Shown here: positions 54,001 through 62,752 of the stretch, in pieces
Numbering within the stretch: position 1 is the first letter of the stretch
Layout of the letters: the number at the start of each line of letters is the position of its first letter
From: Tubiluchus corallicola
Lineage: Eukaryota; Priapulida; Priapulimorpha; Priapulimorphida; Tubiluchidae
Reading direction: 5' to 3'
NCBI GenBank assembly: GCA_030141605.1
Contig: JAQGDQ010000402.1
Coordinates: 124,001 to 188,000 of the forward strand
Length of the DNA stretch: 64,000 nucleotides
Position numbers and translations under genes: made by a program
Notes under the pieces: model-generated
Seen by the model: the letters and a program-made list of their open reading frames with translations, nothing else
What the model was told of the DNA's origin: nothing
Databases searched by the model: none

Positions 54001-57000
54001 CTTTATTGGTTTAGAACAGATTTACAAAAGGTAAAATTTATTATCAGGTATGTTAAAACAACTTCTTAACGGGTTTTAAAATATTGCAGGTAAAAGATTA
54101 AAAAGACAATTATGGCTACAAGCGACGGCAACTGCAGCCCCTCTGCCACCTTCTCCGTACACAACCAAGGTAGAAGAGGCCACAATGACAACAAGAATCA
54201 TACCTAGCATGGTGTCGCCCACTGTGAAAGCCACTGAGACTGAAAAACAACCAACTAAAACTAAACAGGTAAGAACTCATCATATTTTCACCTGTTGATC
54301 TCTAACCGGCAATTGAGAACCAACAAATTTGGAAACATGAGTTTGTATTGTACTGCAATTTGTGCTAAGTTTATTTTGATTTGCTTAAGGGAAAATTTGT
54401 ATAAAACAAAAACATGAAAGTCCAGAGTGGTGTCCGTCTACAAACATTTATGTGCTTACAAACACCAAGTTTAAAGTCATCAGCAAACTATTATAAGACC
54501 TGAAAAATACATGTGGGATACATATTCACACTTTATATTAATTTCGTCAATTTTTGCTATGCTGATAAGGAAATGATGCTTGTGGAAAGGCTTTTGTCAT
54601 CTGTTCCGTAATATCCCCAATTTTCGGGGATTTAAAAATTACTTCCTTTTGTCCTGTCTGATGACGTCAAAAGGACAAAGTGCTAGAATATCTTACTTCT
54701 AATCCAGATGCAGCGGTGAAATTCAAAGTCCTTTGACACAGTCATGGAAAACATGTCTTTTAGGCCAGATTTTTTTCATTTTTCAAGCATACGTCCTTTG
54801 TTTTCATTTTCTGTTAAATATTTTTGTGCCATAATAAGCAAAAAATAGTCCGTTAAACAAATGTAGGTGTGACCTAACGCCAGAATCTCGAATTATAAAG
54901 TTTAGTATACAAATTGTATAATTGGCAATTTTTAAAACCAAAATATGCAAGATCATTGTAGAAAGCACAAAAAGCAAATTCGAAAAATAAAATGGATGCA
55001 GATAGCACCACCTGCTTTTGTCTTTCACCTTGCAACTAAGTGATTGTTTGAATTTGCAACACTTGTGCTGGACATAACTAAGTTGTCTTTGTCCAATTTT
55101 GTTATTTTCGAATAAGCCCATTTCAAATACCTAGACTTTTCTATCCAAAGGATTTTTTGTAGCATTATTCTGTCATCTTTACATATGGACAGGGTGAATA
55201 CGTCCTGAGGTAATTCTTCTTGTATGACTGTTAGACCATCTGAACAGATTTTCTGTATGACCACGTTCAAACTACACACTACACGATAAATTTAATAATC
55301 ACGATGTATTAATAAAAGGAGTGTTAAACCTCTACTTATGCATACCTTTGGAATAAGCACTTTCTTTAAGCTGATAGTGTTTAGAAGTGTTGCGAGAGAT
55401 ATCACATAAATTGTTTTAAAGCAGAAAATATCTTCTTACTATAATAAACAAAGTGTCTTTTAAAAAATCCCATTTTTGCAAAAATGATCTATTTTAAATG
55501 AACCCCGCATGTTAGAAACTTACACTTGCTATCGTAATCTGCTTAAGTGACGTTTTGTTTTCATGGCATTGTCCTTGCAGAACAACAAATATGCAGGAAA
55601 ATGGGTTTTCAATGTACGAACGTTCTAAGTTAGCTTGTATAGCTTCACGTATAGTAGGAGTAATACTAAAAAGGTTATGCCTACTGCTGATAGAGAGACC
55701 CAGTAGGCGCTAATAGATCAACTAGCCGCAGCACTTTCAAACGCCAAAATTAAACAGTTAATCTTAGGAAGCCAACTGACTGATAGGCTGCAAGTTGTTA
55801 AGTTCTTGGTACTGAGAGTGTACCTTGTATGAGTGTGTGGCTAAAATGAATAAAGTCAAATGTGATATGGTACCCGCATTTTTAAATAGTTTTTTAACTT
55901 TACAGTGTTGTGTTAAGTGCTCTATTTTAATTTGGTCAAGTAAATATACACGTAGAACTAATAAAAAGAGCGTGATACCTTCTGTTTAGCTACAACGATT
56001 TATGTACTAACATAATATCATGTTTCACTTTATACAGAATACAGAATAATATATTTGTCTCACTAATTGTAGTAAACATAGCATTAACAAATGCTGTGAC
56101 AGCTAAGAGAGACAGGGTGGCGAAAGACCGAACGGTCATCAAGTCTACCACCCTTCTACTAAGTTGATAACAAAACTCTACTTAGATTAGCACTGTGAGC
56201 TGTGTAAATTAAGCGTTAGAGGTTTAAATGCTATTATATTTTATCTTAAGCATTATTTTTGTACAACAGCAGTTGTTAGTAGCACGCGCAAATGCTATAC
56301 TTTAGTTTCAAACCAACAGGTAACTATTATCGCCACCCCTTCCCATTTGGTTGGCTATTATAATTATGCTACTAAGCTTTAATCGATGTTGTATGTGGGA
56401 AAAACAATAAATGATTTGATTTGATTATTATTTTATGAACAGCACTGTATGTACATGGATAATTAAAGAAAATAAAAACACCAGTTCATAAATATCATAT
56501 TTGTAAGACTTGCCACCTGCAGTCAAATACCTAGATTCTCTCGACTTTTTGCATCCAAATTCGCTGAGTTTAATTCGATTTGTACGATGCCTTCTGTACG
56601 GTTGCCTGCAATCAACGCCACTTTTTTGCCACTTGACTGATTTTATCCATTGCATGGTACAGTTGCATATTAGTGGACTATCTGAAGTCATAAACAATAA
56701 CCTATTTTACCAGCAGGAGAAAATAAATCTATGGCGTCATATCATTGGAGTAGGTAATTGCTTATAAAGAAATCCCAGTGAACATGTCGTCAGAGGTGCT
56801 GAATGGCTTTTAACTCTTATTGGTTTGACTTTTGGGCTCAGTCATCGATACATTTCGAAGAACATTGTTATTGGACTGTGAGACAAACAAAGCAAAAATT
56901 AATGCGAGTCTAGCTGACAAATCAGAAAACTCCATTATTCTTGGTGGTCACGCAAAATGTTGGAAATTGCTTTGTCTGTTAGACAACGGGAAAAGCTCTG

Positions 57001-60000
57001 AGTGGTGACAATACGTACTTAACAGCTGAAGTTCATCAGTCCATAGCCCATGTAGTAGCTGGATGGATCACTGCCAGGAAAATCAGTTCAGTGTAGTTTA
57101 ATCTGCCATACTGTCTCGAGATTTTTTATCTTATTTAAGGACTGGTATGCATCCTACCATAGTTTAAACATTTCTGTCAGCTCCCTAAGTAGGCCCTGCC
57201 ATCGAGTACTGGAAATAAGTTAAACTGTAAAAAACAGCCTGCATGGTGTAATGCTATTGCATTACCCACAGGCTATTGTCAGTATTATTGCAGGAATACT
57301 GTGTTGCGTAGGTTACCTTTTGTTGTGTTTTAAGAGCCAACTTCAATTTTGAAACATTGGAAAATAGTGGAAGTAATTTAATTACCCACAATTATGAACC
57401 TTTTGAGCTGAACTGACTACAAGGAAGCCCGAGTCTGGATTTAAAACAAGGTGTTGGCGATTACAAGTCCATTATCATGGCCATAAAACCATACCAGTGG
57501 CCATGACCTTGGGGTCATGACAGCTCTTAATTCATTCGCAGTGCTTTCCAAACCATTCAATTATTTTCTAGTGGGAGGAAACTATTCTTGTCCTGTTAAA
57601 CAAAAAATTGCTCTGTCGCACGCATTTTGGCATCCACGAGGCAAAGTGTGTGTGAAAATGAAAAAGTGGTTCATAGTGTAGAAGTGAGTACATAGAATTA
57701 TTACTTACCTAGGATGAAGATCTGAATATCTTTTGGTTTTTTAGCTTTGTTGTCTTTGCTCAGTTTTGGCTTCGGCACAGTTTCAAGTGCAGTTCTTTCT
57801 ATCTGTATCTTAATGACGTTCTTGTTGTTAGTCAGATCAAGACTAAAGCTACGTAACTGAGAAGCTTGGTAAATAAGAATTTGTTCAAGACGGGTCATCG
57901 TCATGAATGCTTTTGGGTGTATGAGGACTAGACGATTGTTGGAATTCAACTTCACAACTTTTGTAGCAGTCATAGCTAAGGTGTCTTTCTCTAGTTTGTT
58001 TACATTCGAATAAGCCAGTTCAAATATCTGGACACTTCTTCCTTGGAGGAATTTTTCTGGCAATGCTGTTCCGTCATACTTACGTATGGACAGTGAGAAT
58101 ACTTTCTGAGGCAGACCCTTTTGTATGACCTTTATGCCGTTTTCATAGATTTTATGTATACGGCCACATTCATAACTACATGGTGCATCTTTTTTTGTTA
58201 TGATGCATCCGTCTACTTCTGCACACCCTTCAACGAGCACTTTCTTTAAATTGATAGTGCTTAGAATTGTCACGAGAACTATCACATTAGGTCTACCCTT
58301 TCTTCTAAAGCTGATAGTTTTTTCTAAAGCAGATGACATCTTGTTTTGTAAACAAAGAGCGTCTCTAAAAGATCAGATTTTGGCGCGTGAATGATCTATT
58401 TTCAGGTGAATTCTGCAGGCTAGAATTGCATGGGAGAATTGCTTACGTCACAATCGTTTCTATGGCATTATTATTACGCCTGCAAAACAGCAATGAGAAT
58501 GGCTAACAATCATAGAATTAGACGGTGCGCCCCCAATTCAATTCCATTTAATTTCATTTTAATGCACAATTACAATAGTGTTTCATGGCAAAAAATTACA
58601 GTTACAAATACAAGAAATACAAAACATAACAAATACAAGTACAATTACGCAACGTTGCAAACCAGCGTTTTTTCTCAGAGAGAGAATGCCAGGCTCGCGT
58701 AAAAAGTGACGCTACCATGGTCACCATGCTGTTGGACAAGCTGCTGCTTTCTGCTACTTCGTTATTATGCGTGCATGTGAAGTTTTTGCAATAATTTTCG
58801 ATACAAATGCTCCGCGTAGTGAATTTGCGGTCAAATAGCAAAACAGTTAACAGTGGCAACCTCTACGTTATCTGTAAATGTTCAAATCGGGCAAAAAAGC
58901 ACCAACAAGGTCTTTTTGCTGCAGGTAACAGCATCCTACACTTTCATTTAAATGAAACGGTATTACAGTACTCTTGTCGATGGTCTTTTATTTATAAAAT
59001 TCTTACAAGATATTCGAGAAACTGTTATCATTATTAATCGTTATAATATTAATGTACTTAGTCATGTATAAGCTGCACTTGTAACTGTAATGGTGCGAAT
59101 TCCAGCAGCACTAACTTCAGGAAAAGTGTATGGGTATATAGCCACCACGTACACGCCTAACAGTTTTTTTTCACTTCGTGTTAAACAGGCACAGTATATT
59201 ATGCAGAGGGCGCTACAGAGGATCTTGATAACTAATTTTGAAAAAATATAAAGTTAACAATATACAGACTGCACAGAACAATTTTCAATGGTTGTTTGGG
59301 ATAAAAAATATTTATATTTTATAAGCCGAAGCTGCAGTTGCCGTAATGGTATTGTGCTGGTTGCGGCCATATTGAAACTTATCATTTTCTGTATTTCCAT
59401 TGATGTTGTAAAGAGTTGTAATTAAAACACATTTGAAATTTTCTTGTTATTTTCTACACGATTAGCTGTGTTTACTATAATTTTGAGAAGCTTGACAAAT
59501 TTTTGTTGCATTACAGTACAAAGAGAATTTTAAGCACAGTCATTAAAACATTTAACTAGAACATTATTTGAGTTTTCAATAGTGCATTTGTGTTGCATTA
59601 GGTTGTTGAACCAACAAAAGTAAAACCTGCTAGGCCCACCATAGACACCGATCACATTTTCCCAACGGAAGTAGAATCAACTACCATGAAAGCTACCAGA
59701 CTCCCTACAGAAACCACTACATATTCTACAGAGACTACTACAGAGTATACAACGGAGACTACAACTGAAACTACAACTGAAACTACAACTGAAACGGTAT
59801 TTACTAATTGAATCAATTTGGTTTTCATCTATCAGATATGCTGAAAGGTGTTGTAAGTAAACTAATACAATATTTATATATTCTAATGAAACATTTATTT
59901 CAAGCAAAATTTAGGCAATGTGTAGGACACGGTTTTTTAGTGCCAGACTGTACATATACATTTGATAGCTTTGCTGTATCGATGATCCGTTTTGCCACAG

Positions 60001-62752
60001 ATTGGCACGTTTTCAATGATTTTCACTGGAGACGTGATTATTCATTTAATTGCATTTCTGCTGATAAACATACTAAACGCCAATAACACTTGTCACTTCT
60101 TGCTTTGAAATAATTAACTAGCTGTATGCAGTTCGTATAATTAATGTTAGGCTTCTAGGTTTTAGATTGTTAAATGATAAGCCTATGAAGTTGCTAAATA
60201 GTTCTGAAAACCAATTGTTTAATATTTAACATTAAGAATATTTGAAGTTAAAGTATAAATCTTGACAAATGTATTGTTAATAAAGATTTGCCATATTGCT
60301 AATCTACAAAATCTTCGTTTTGTAGACAACTGAGGGTAAAACAGAGCCCCTGCCGGTACCTGCGACACCATCCACTCCAAAAACTGCAACCGATAGGTCA
60401 ACTAAAGCAGAGCAAATGTCAACCAAGAAGCCTGGCATGCCTACAAAAGTTCCAATTCCAGTCAACAAAAAGCCAAAGGTTGGGCGACATATTAAGAAGA
60501 TCGAAATAAAATCAGGGGAGGTAAGTTTATGGTAATATGGCTTCATGTCAAATATTGTATCTTTCAATCACCTTTATTATTTTCAGTGGCAGCTCATAGC
60601 TGAAATTAGTGGGGGTGCTGCTTCAGAAAATTTTTAGCCATTGTTTTAATACAGAGTAAAATGTAACAAACATATGTAATTTTAATTTAATGTAAACATA
60701 AGTTATATTTGAAGATCGGGTGTTGAACGGCCTCTTTGCCTAATTGCAACTTTTTCATGGAAAGACAACTGTGAAAAATTAAGCCGTTGTAATTCACTTA
60801 CAGAATATATTTCTTGGGCATGGACGATGTCCATTATTAAATAATTTATGTTTTAAGCTTTCACGCTAAGTTTACATTTTATCACATCCAAAAATATGAC
60901 GGTACATGGTAAGCACGTGGCAGTTGTTACTGTGATAGACACAGTACTTTTCTACCTAGCTGCAGACGATAGCCTACAGTGTGTTATCTCAGCCGTATAC
61001 AACAGCCAAATACCATGTTGCTTGGGCTGTGAAGCAAATTGTACTTCTCTCACGTCCTCAAGTATAAAAAAAGAACTAAAGAAAAAGACTTATTATATTG
61101 AATATTATCAATAATAATGAGTGAAAACAGGGGGTGCGGAAGTACTTATACACGAGCTACCACTGATTATTTTCAACACGGCGCCTAATCAAAACCCGCC
61201 AAATAGATAATCACAAACACAACTGAAGAAATTATTATTGACAAAAGTATTAGACGTAAGAGTGGATAGTAGGCATATGTCTGATAATATTCTTGAAAAC
61301 TTTGCTAAACAGCAAGTATTATGTGAATATAAAATTCAGCTATTTTGACACAATTAATAATGTACGAAAAATGGAATGGTACGAAGGTGTAGTAATGCTA
61401 AAATTCTATGTACATGTATTGGTTTTGTAATTATTAACAAATTGTCTTGGTGTCAAGAAGTTGTCCACAATTTTGTATAAGGGTCAAAACTTCCTGAATA
61501 GGCAGTTTAGTAAAGGATAAACGGTAGATTGCCCCCAGGATGCGAAACAACATAATCTAGCTATACCTGGTTTAAATTTTTTATAAAAAAGTATGTGTAA
61601 ATGGCATTGGTATATGCTTCATTATTTCATCACGTTGTGAATATATTATGTTTGCAATTGCTTGCAATGATTTTTACTCTGTTACAGGCTTTATTGGTAA
61701 CCATTCCAGAAGACACATTTTCCGATCCAGAAGATGGCAGCACACGCAACTTATCTCTCATTTTGCTGTCAGGAAAGAAACCTCACAGACAATTACCTGT
61801 CAGTTCCTGGCTTAAACTTAATGCCACTTCACAGACGTTGCATGGAATGCCATTTGAACTGAACCAGGGAAAGCATAAATACATACTCAGAGCTATGGAC
61901 AAAAGTGGTGACTCGGTTGACACCCACTTTACAATCGAAGTGATTCCCACAATGTCAAAAGAAGATGTCAAATGCTCCATGGCAGCTGAGCTCAACGTTG
62001 ATTACGAGTCATTCGTGTCTGATCCAGAGATGCAGAAGGAGTTCACTCGTAAACTGTCGAAAGCCTTTGGCGATGATAATCCAGATGCTATCGTGTTGAT
62101 GGAGATTCGGAAAGCATCCACGGTCATCACTTGGACAAATAGTTCTGTCCCCAAGGACGGCTGCCCTAAAGATGCAGTAGAGCATATGCGGGATGCAATG
62201 CTGGACGAAAACGGCACAGTAAAGGACAAATTTGCTGAAGCACTGGAACCGTTTCAGTTAATGACAGCAGCTTTTGAGCCGGCTGGTGATTGTGAAGGAG
62301 TAGTGGAAAGTCGCGGCGAAGTTCCATCAGCTGTTGAGCTACAGATTCCTACGGAAGAGCCGGTATTGACTAGTCCTGAACCAAAAAGCACTGAAGTTAC
62401 TACTACAGAAGAGGGTGAAGTAGTGATGTCCACTATCATCCCTATTGTAGTAATAGGTGCTCTATTAATTTTAGCTATAATTATCGCAGTCATTTTATAC
62501 AAACGTCACAAGAAGAAAAAAAAGGGATACGAAAAGGCAGAAACATCTGACAAAGACACTTTAAATAAACATACGCCTGTAATTTTTAGTGACGAAATTG
62601 ACGAGAGCGATAATCGCGGTCGGACACCTGCAGTAAATAATCAGGAGCATCCACCAAATCCACCCGAATACCATCCACTGCGAGAAGTACCCTCGCCAGA
62701 CATGTATAGCAACAGTAATGGCCAGCAAAACCGTCCTCTAGCCTATGCTTAA
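41793..62752 (+). CDS. DAG1: Dystroglycan (DAG1), seven coding exons, 818 aa
   Basis: Dystroglycan is the transmembrane receptor linking laminin-type matrix ligands outside to dystrophin/utrophin inside. The joined exons are 41793-42008, 52774-53238, 53600-53741, 54090-54268, 59602-59796, 60326-60520 and 61688-62752. All introns are GT-AG, phases agree (0,0,1,0,0,0), and the sum is 2457 nt. Domains by residue: signal peptide 1-25; cadherin-like about 35-130 (WGVPDATASVGKVF, LPTWLHFD); S6-like about 145-272 (LTVILDAD, MVGPGNIG, LGYPVVGW); furin-type site R277-L-K-R280; Thr/Pro-rich mucin-like 281-464; second cadherin-like about 467-551; SEA-like about 555-668; transmembrane helix 713-734; basic juxtamembrane KRHKKKKK; PPEY at 789-792. 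Human DAG1 is 895 aa. Every domain is present, so the identification is very secure. Odd points are the Ala at the expected alpha/beta cleavage site and the lack of a C-terminal PPPY. Confidence 0.97.
42191..42451. repeat. Two-unit tandem repeat of about 140 bp in DAG1 intron 1
   Basis: Unit one is 42191-42330 and unit two starts at 42331. Shared blocks are CTACAACTTYCCAAACCA, GGAGCAATATTAATCCC and GTCAAAATGCATCAC. The second unit is interrupted at its TTAA by the MITE. A related fragment (CGGGATTGGGATCGCAGT then GTCAAAATG) lies at about 50930-50975, so the unit is a dispersed family. Confidence 0.75.
42452..42990. mobile_element. TTAA-flanked MITE (539 bp, piggyBac-type target) in DAG1 intron 1
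   Basis: Both ends carry AGGAAAACCGGAYGATTG with further inverted similarity to about 30 bases, and TTAA lies on each side (42448-42451, 42991-42994). The flanks rejoin to CATCACA-TTAA-CATAAACG, which matches the empty site CATCACG-TTAA-CATGAACA in the neighbouring tandem unit. That confirms insertion with TTAA duplication. No transposase is present. Confidence 0.85.
44290..44900 (+). pseudogene. LINE 3' fragment (end of ORF2 and 3' UTR) in DAG1 intron 1
   Basis: The frame at 44312-44509 reads RDTRTSRFSHNELLV, TFGNLGFSSFAPKYWNSC, the typical C-terminal tail of a LINE ORF2 (…FxxxAPKLWNSLP). A frameshift then gives YKRLKTHL and a stop near 44533. The following AT-rich stretch is probably its 3' UTR. 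It is a 5'-truncated, inactive copy in the same orientation as DAG1. Confidence 0.65.
50439..50889 (-). CDS. Orphan exon-like open frame in DAG1 intron 1, unrecognised product
   Basis: About 150 open codons with varied, non-repetitive composition (PDNVIDAKGSGNTDAICF, WEAGEFTVLMMMAEDAARP). There is no ATG at its head: an in-frame TGA lies just upstream, and a splice acceptor (TGATATCCTAG) sits exactly at the 5' edge. That suggests an internal or last exon, or a captured fragment, rather than a whole gene. A possible donor, GTATAA, is just before the stop. I recognise no domain. In AT-rich DNA an open frame of this length is unusual but could arise by chance. Confidence 0.35.
52774..53238 (+). 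CDS. DAG1: DAG1 coding exon 2: rest of cadherin-like domain and most of S6-like subdomain
   Basis: Residues 73-227, entered after TTTTTTGTTACAG and left at CATGGCAG before GTAATG; phase 0 on both sides. LPTWLHFDEHSWMLQGVP completes the cadherin-like fold. LTVILDADFQNLSPENK begins the S6-like part, and MVGPGNIG and GVFISWQ match the family closely. An RGD tripeptide sits at 194-196 in a loop before the FDP segment. Its symmetrical phase means skipping it would keep the frame but destroy the laminin-receptor N-terminal domain. Confidence 0.96.
53600..53741 (+). CDS. DAG1: DAG1 coding exon 3: end of S6-like subdomain
   Basis: Residues 228-274 plus the first base of codon 275. The acceptor is TTTTTGCAG and the donor is CAAG before GTAACA (phase 1). 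The LGYPVVGWYVGN segment is one of the most conserved parts of dystroglycan and fixes frame and identity. Confidence 0.95.
54090..54268 (+). CDS. DAG1: DAG1 coding exon 4: furin site and start of mucin-like region
   Basis: The exon enters in phase 1 after ATATTGCAG and leaves in phase 0 before GTAAGA. It opens with GKRLKRQ, giving an R-x-K-R furin-type site at 277-280 where mammalian dystroglycan also has an Arg-rich processing site. The rest is rich in Thr, Pro and Ser (TATAAPLPPSPYTT), as expected for the O-mannosylated region that carries the ligand-binding glycan in mammals. Glycosylation here is inferred from composition. Confidence 0.92.
54880..55610 (-). pseudogene. Decayed duplicate of the LRR gene's exon 1 and 5' flank
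   Basis: The 84-codon frame at 55279-55025 aligns with LRR exon 1: for example GLTVIQEELPQDVFTLSI against GIKVIQKGLPQKVFSLSI, and AYSKITKLDKDNLVM against AYSNVNKLEKDTLAM. Similarity continues upstream through the signal region (AACACTATCAGCTTAAAGAAAGTGC) and about 170 bases of flank (AATGATCTATTTT, ATGGCATT). The start codon has become ATA, the region between signal and N-cap contains stops and gaps, and past 55025 the frame shifts. No matching LRRCT exon was found. It is therefore a dead partial tandem copy in the same intron. Confidence 0.75.
56260..56427 (+). mobile_element. Retroposon 3' end with a GATTT tail, in DAG1 intron 4
   Basis: It ends AACAATAAATGATTTGATTT then GATTATT, the usual close of a LINE 3' UTR. 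It abuts the stop codon of the minus-strand LRR gene, so it may contribute to that gene's 3' UTR in antisense. Confidence 0.45.
56428..56681 (-). CDS. LRR gene exon 2: C-terminal LRRCT cap
   Basis: The exon begins at AT-AGT-CCA after TGACTTCAG and encodes SPLICNC, QWIKSVKW, VDCRQP and EFGC, the C-x-C ... C ... C pattern of an LRR C-terminal cap. It then runs to a hydrophobic tail and a TAA. Directly downstream (minus sense) lies the opposite-strand retroposon tail at 56404-56427, so the 3' UTR may run through it. Confidence 0.75.
56428..58339 (-). CDS. Two-exon leucine-rich-repeat protein with Cys-capped ends, nested antisense in DAG1 intron 4
   Basis: Exons 58339-57709 and 56681-56428 join in phase 1 (cta-g | at-agt) through a perfect GTAAGT donor and a TTCAG acceptor, giving 294 residues. 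Residues 18-31 (NVIVLVTILSTINL) are a signal sequence or anchor. C39, C45, C54 and C58 form an LRRNT-like cap. Residues 68-190 show LRR-like spacing (LPQKVFSLSI, TKVVKLNSNNRL, LEQILIYQAS). The junction creates LDSPLICNC, the classic start of an LRRCT cap, completed by C235 and C254. Residues 275-293 are hydrophobic and could be a membrane segment. It looks like a secreted or surface LRR protein. Ligand and function are unknown, and I cannot name an orthologue. Only about four to five repeats are present, which is short for the family. Confidence 0.75.
57709..58339 (-). CDS. LRR gene exon 1: signal sequence, N-cap and repeats
   Basis: The ATG starts a 210-codon open stretch that ends one base into codon 211, exactly at GTAAGTAA; unspliced, it would stop after G-K. 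A TGACGTAA (CRE/ATF-like) octamer lies about 105 bases upstream of the ATG at 58443-58450. The upstream flank is shared with the decayed copy at 55.4-55.6 kb. Confidence 0.78.
58534..58640 (-). mobile_element. Short retroposon tail upstream of the LRR gene
   Basis: On the minus strand, ATTGTAATTGTGCATT runs into GAAATTAAATGGAATTG-type repeats. A weak resemblance to LINE 3' ends; it lies 200-300 bases upstream of the LRR gene's ATG. Confidence 0.3.
59602..59796 (+). CDS. DAG1: DAG1 coding exon 5: Thr/Glu repeat of mucin-like region
   Basis: 65 codons, phase 0/0, acceptor TTGCATTAG and donor GTATTT (weaker than the others). The second half is a near-perfect repeat built on TETTT, with about six Thr-Glu-Thr-Thr units arising from repeated ACA-ACT-GAA codons. 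No folded domain is visible. It would be dense in O-glycosylation acceptors. It lies between the nested minus-strand LRR gene and exon 6. The repeat makes length polymorphism likely. Confidence 0.88.
60326..60520 (+). CDS. DAG1: DAG1 coding exon 6: end of mucin-like region
   Basis: 65 codons, exactly the same length as exon 5 and also phase 0/0, so it can be skipped without a frameshift. Acceptor TTCGTTTTGTAG, donor GTAAGT. It is rich in Thr, Pro and Lys and ends in a basic, non-Thr segment (GRHIKKIEIKSGE) leading into the second cadherin-like domain. Confidence 0.9.
60584..61165. mobile_element. Non-autonomous hAT-like element (582 bp) in DAG1 intron 6
   Basis: The ends are CAGTGGCAGCTCATAG at the left and, inverted, CAGTGGTAGCTCGTGT at the right. 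Both are flanked by the identical 8-base direct repeat ATTATTTT (60576-60583 and 61166-61173). An 8-bp target duplication with CAG-type short inverted ends is the hAT signature. The interior has no transposase. It makes up half of the 1167-bp intron. Confidence 0.85.
61688..62752 (+). CDS. DAG1: DAG1 coding exon 7: second cadherin-like domain, SEA-like domain, membrane helix and cytoplasmic tail
   Basis: 354 codons plus stop, acceptor CTCTGTTACAG. TIPEDTFSDPEDGSTRNL starts the second cadherin-like domain. The SEA-like part contains VITWTNSSVPKDGCP, with C623 and C666 at the positions of the beta-subunit disulfide. N-glycosylation sequons are at N485, N509, N615 and N639. The helix 713-734 (IIPIVVIGALLILAIII) is followed by YKRHKKKKK. 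The tail has the conserved TPVIFSDEIDES block and NPPEYHPLREV. The expected alpha/beta cleavage position reads RKA-STV, with Ala where mammals have Gly. Confidence 0.97.
   Translation, partial: ALLVTIPEDTFSDPEDGSTRNLSLILLSGKKPHRQLPVSSWLKLNATSQTLHGMPFELNQGKHKYILRAMDKSGDSVDTHFTIEVIPTMSKEDVKCSMAAELNVDYESFVSDPEMQKEFTRKLSKAFGDDNPDAIVLMEIRKASTVITWTNSSVPKDGCPKDAVEHMRDAMLDENGTVKDKFAEALEPFQLMTAAFEPAGDCEGVVESRGEVPSAVELQIPTEEPVLTSPEPKSTEVTTTEEGEVVMSTIIPIVVIGALLILAIIIAVILYKRHKKKKKGYEKAETSDKDTLNKHTPVIFSDEIDESDNRGRTPAVNNQEHPPNPPEYHPLREVPSPDMYSNSNGQQNRPLAYA

Noticed and set aside
54804-55121. 105-codon minus-strand frame
   Set aside because: It is out of frame with the decayed LRR copy it overlaps and shows no domain of its own.
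61601-61687. ATG upstream of DAG1 exon 7 in the same frame
   Set aside because: It is intronic sequence before a strong acceptor (CTCTGTTACAG). Conserved protein starts at the acceptor, and upstream exons in phase make it unnecessary as a start.
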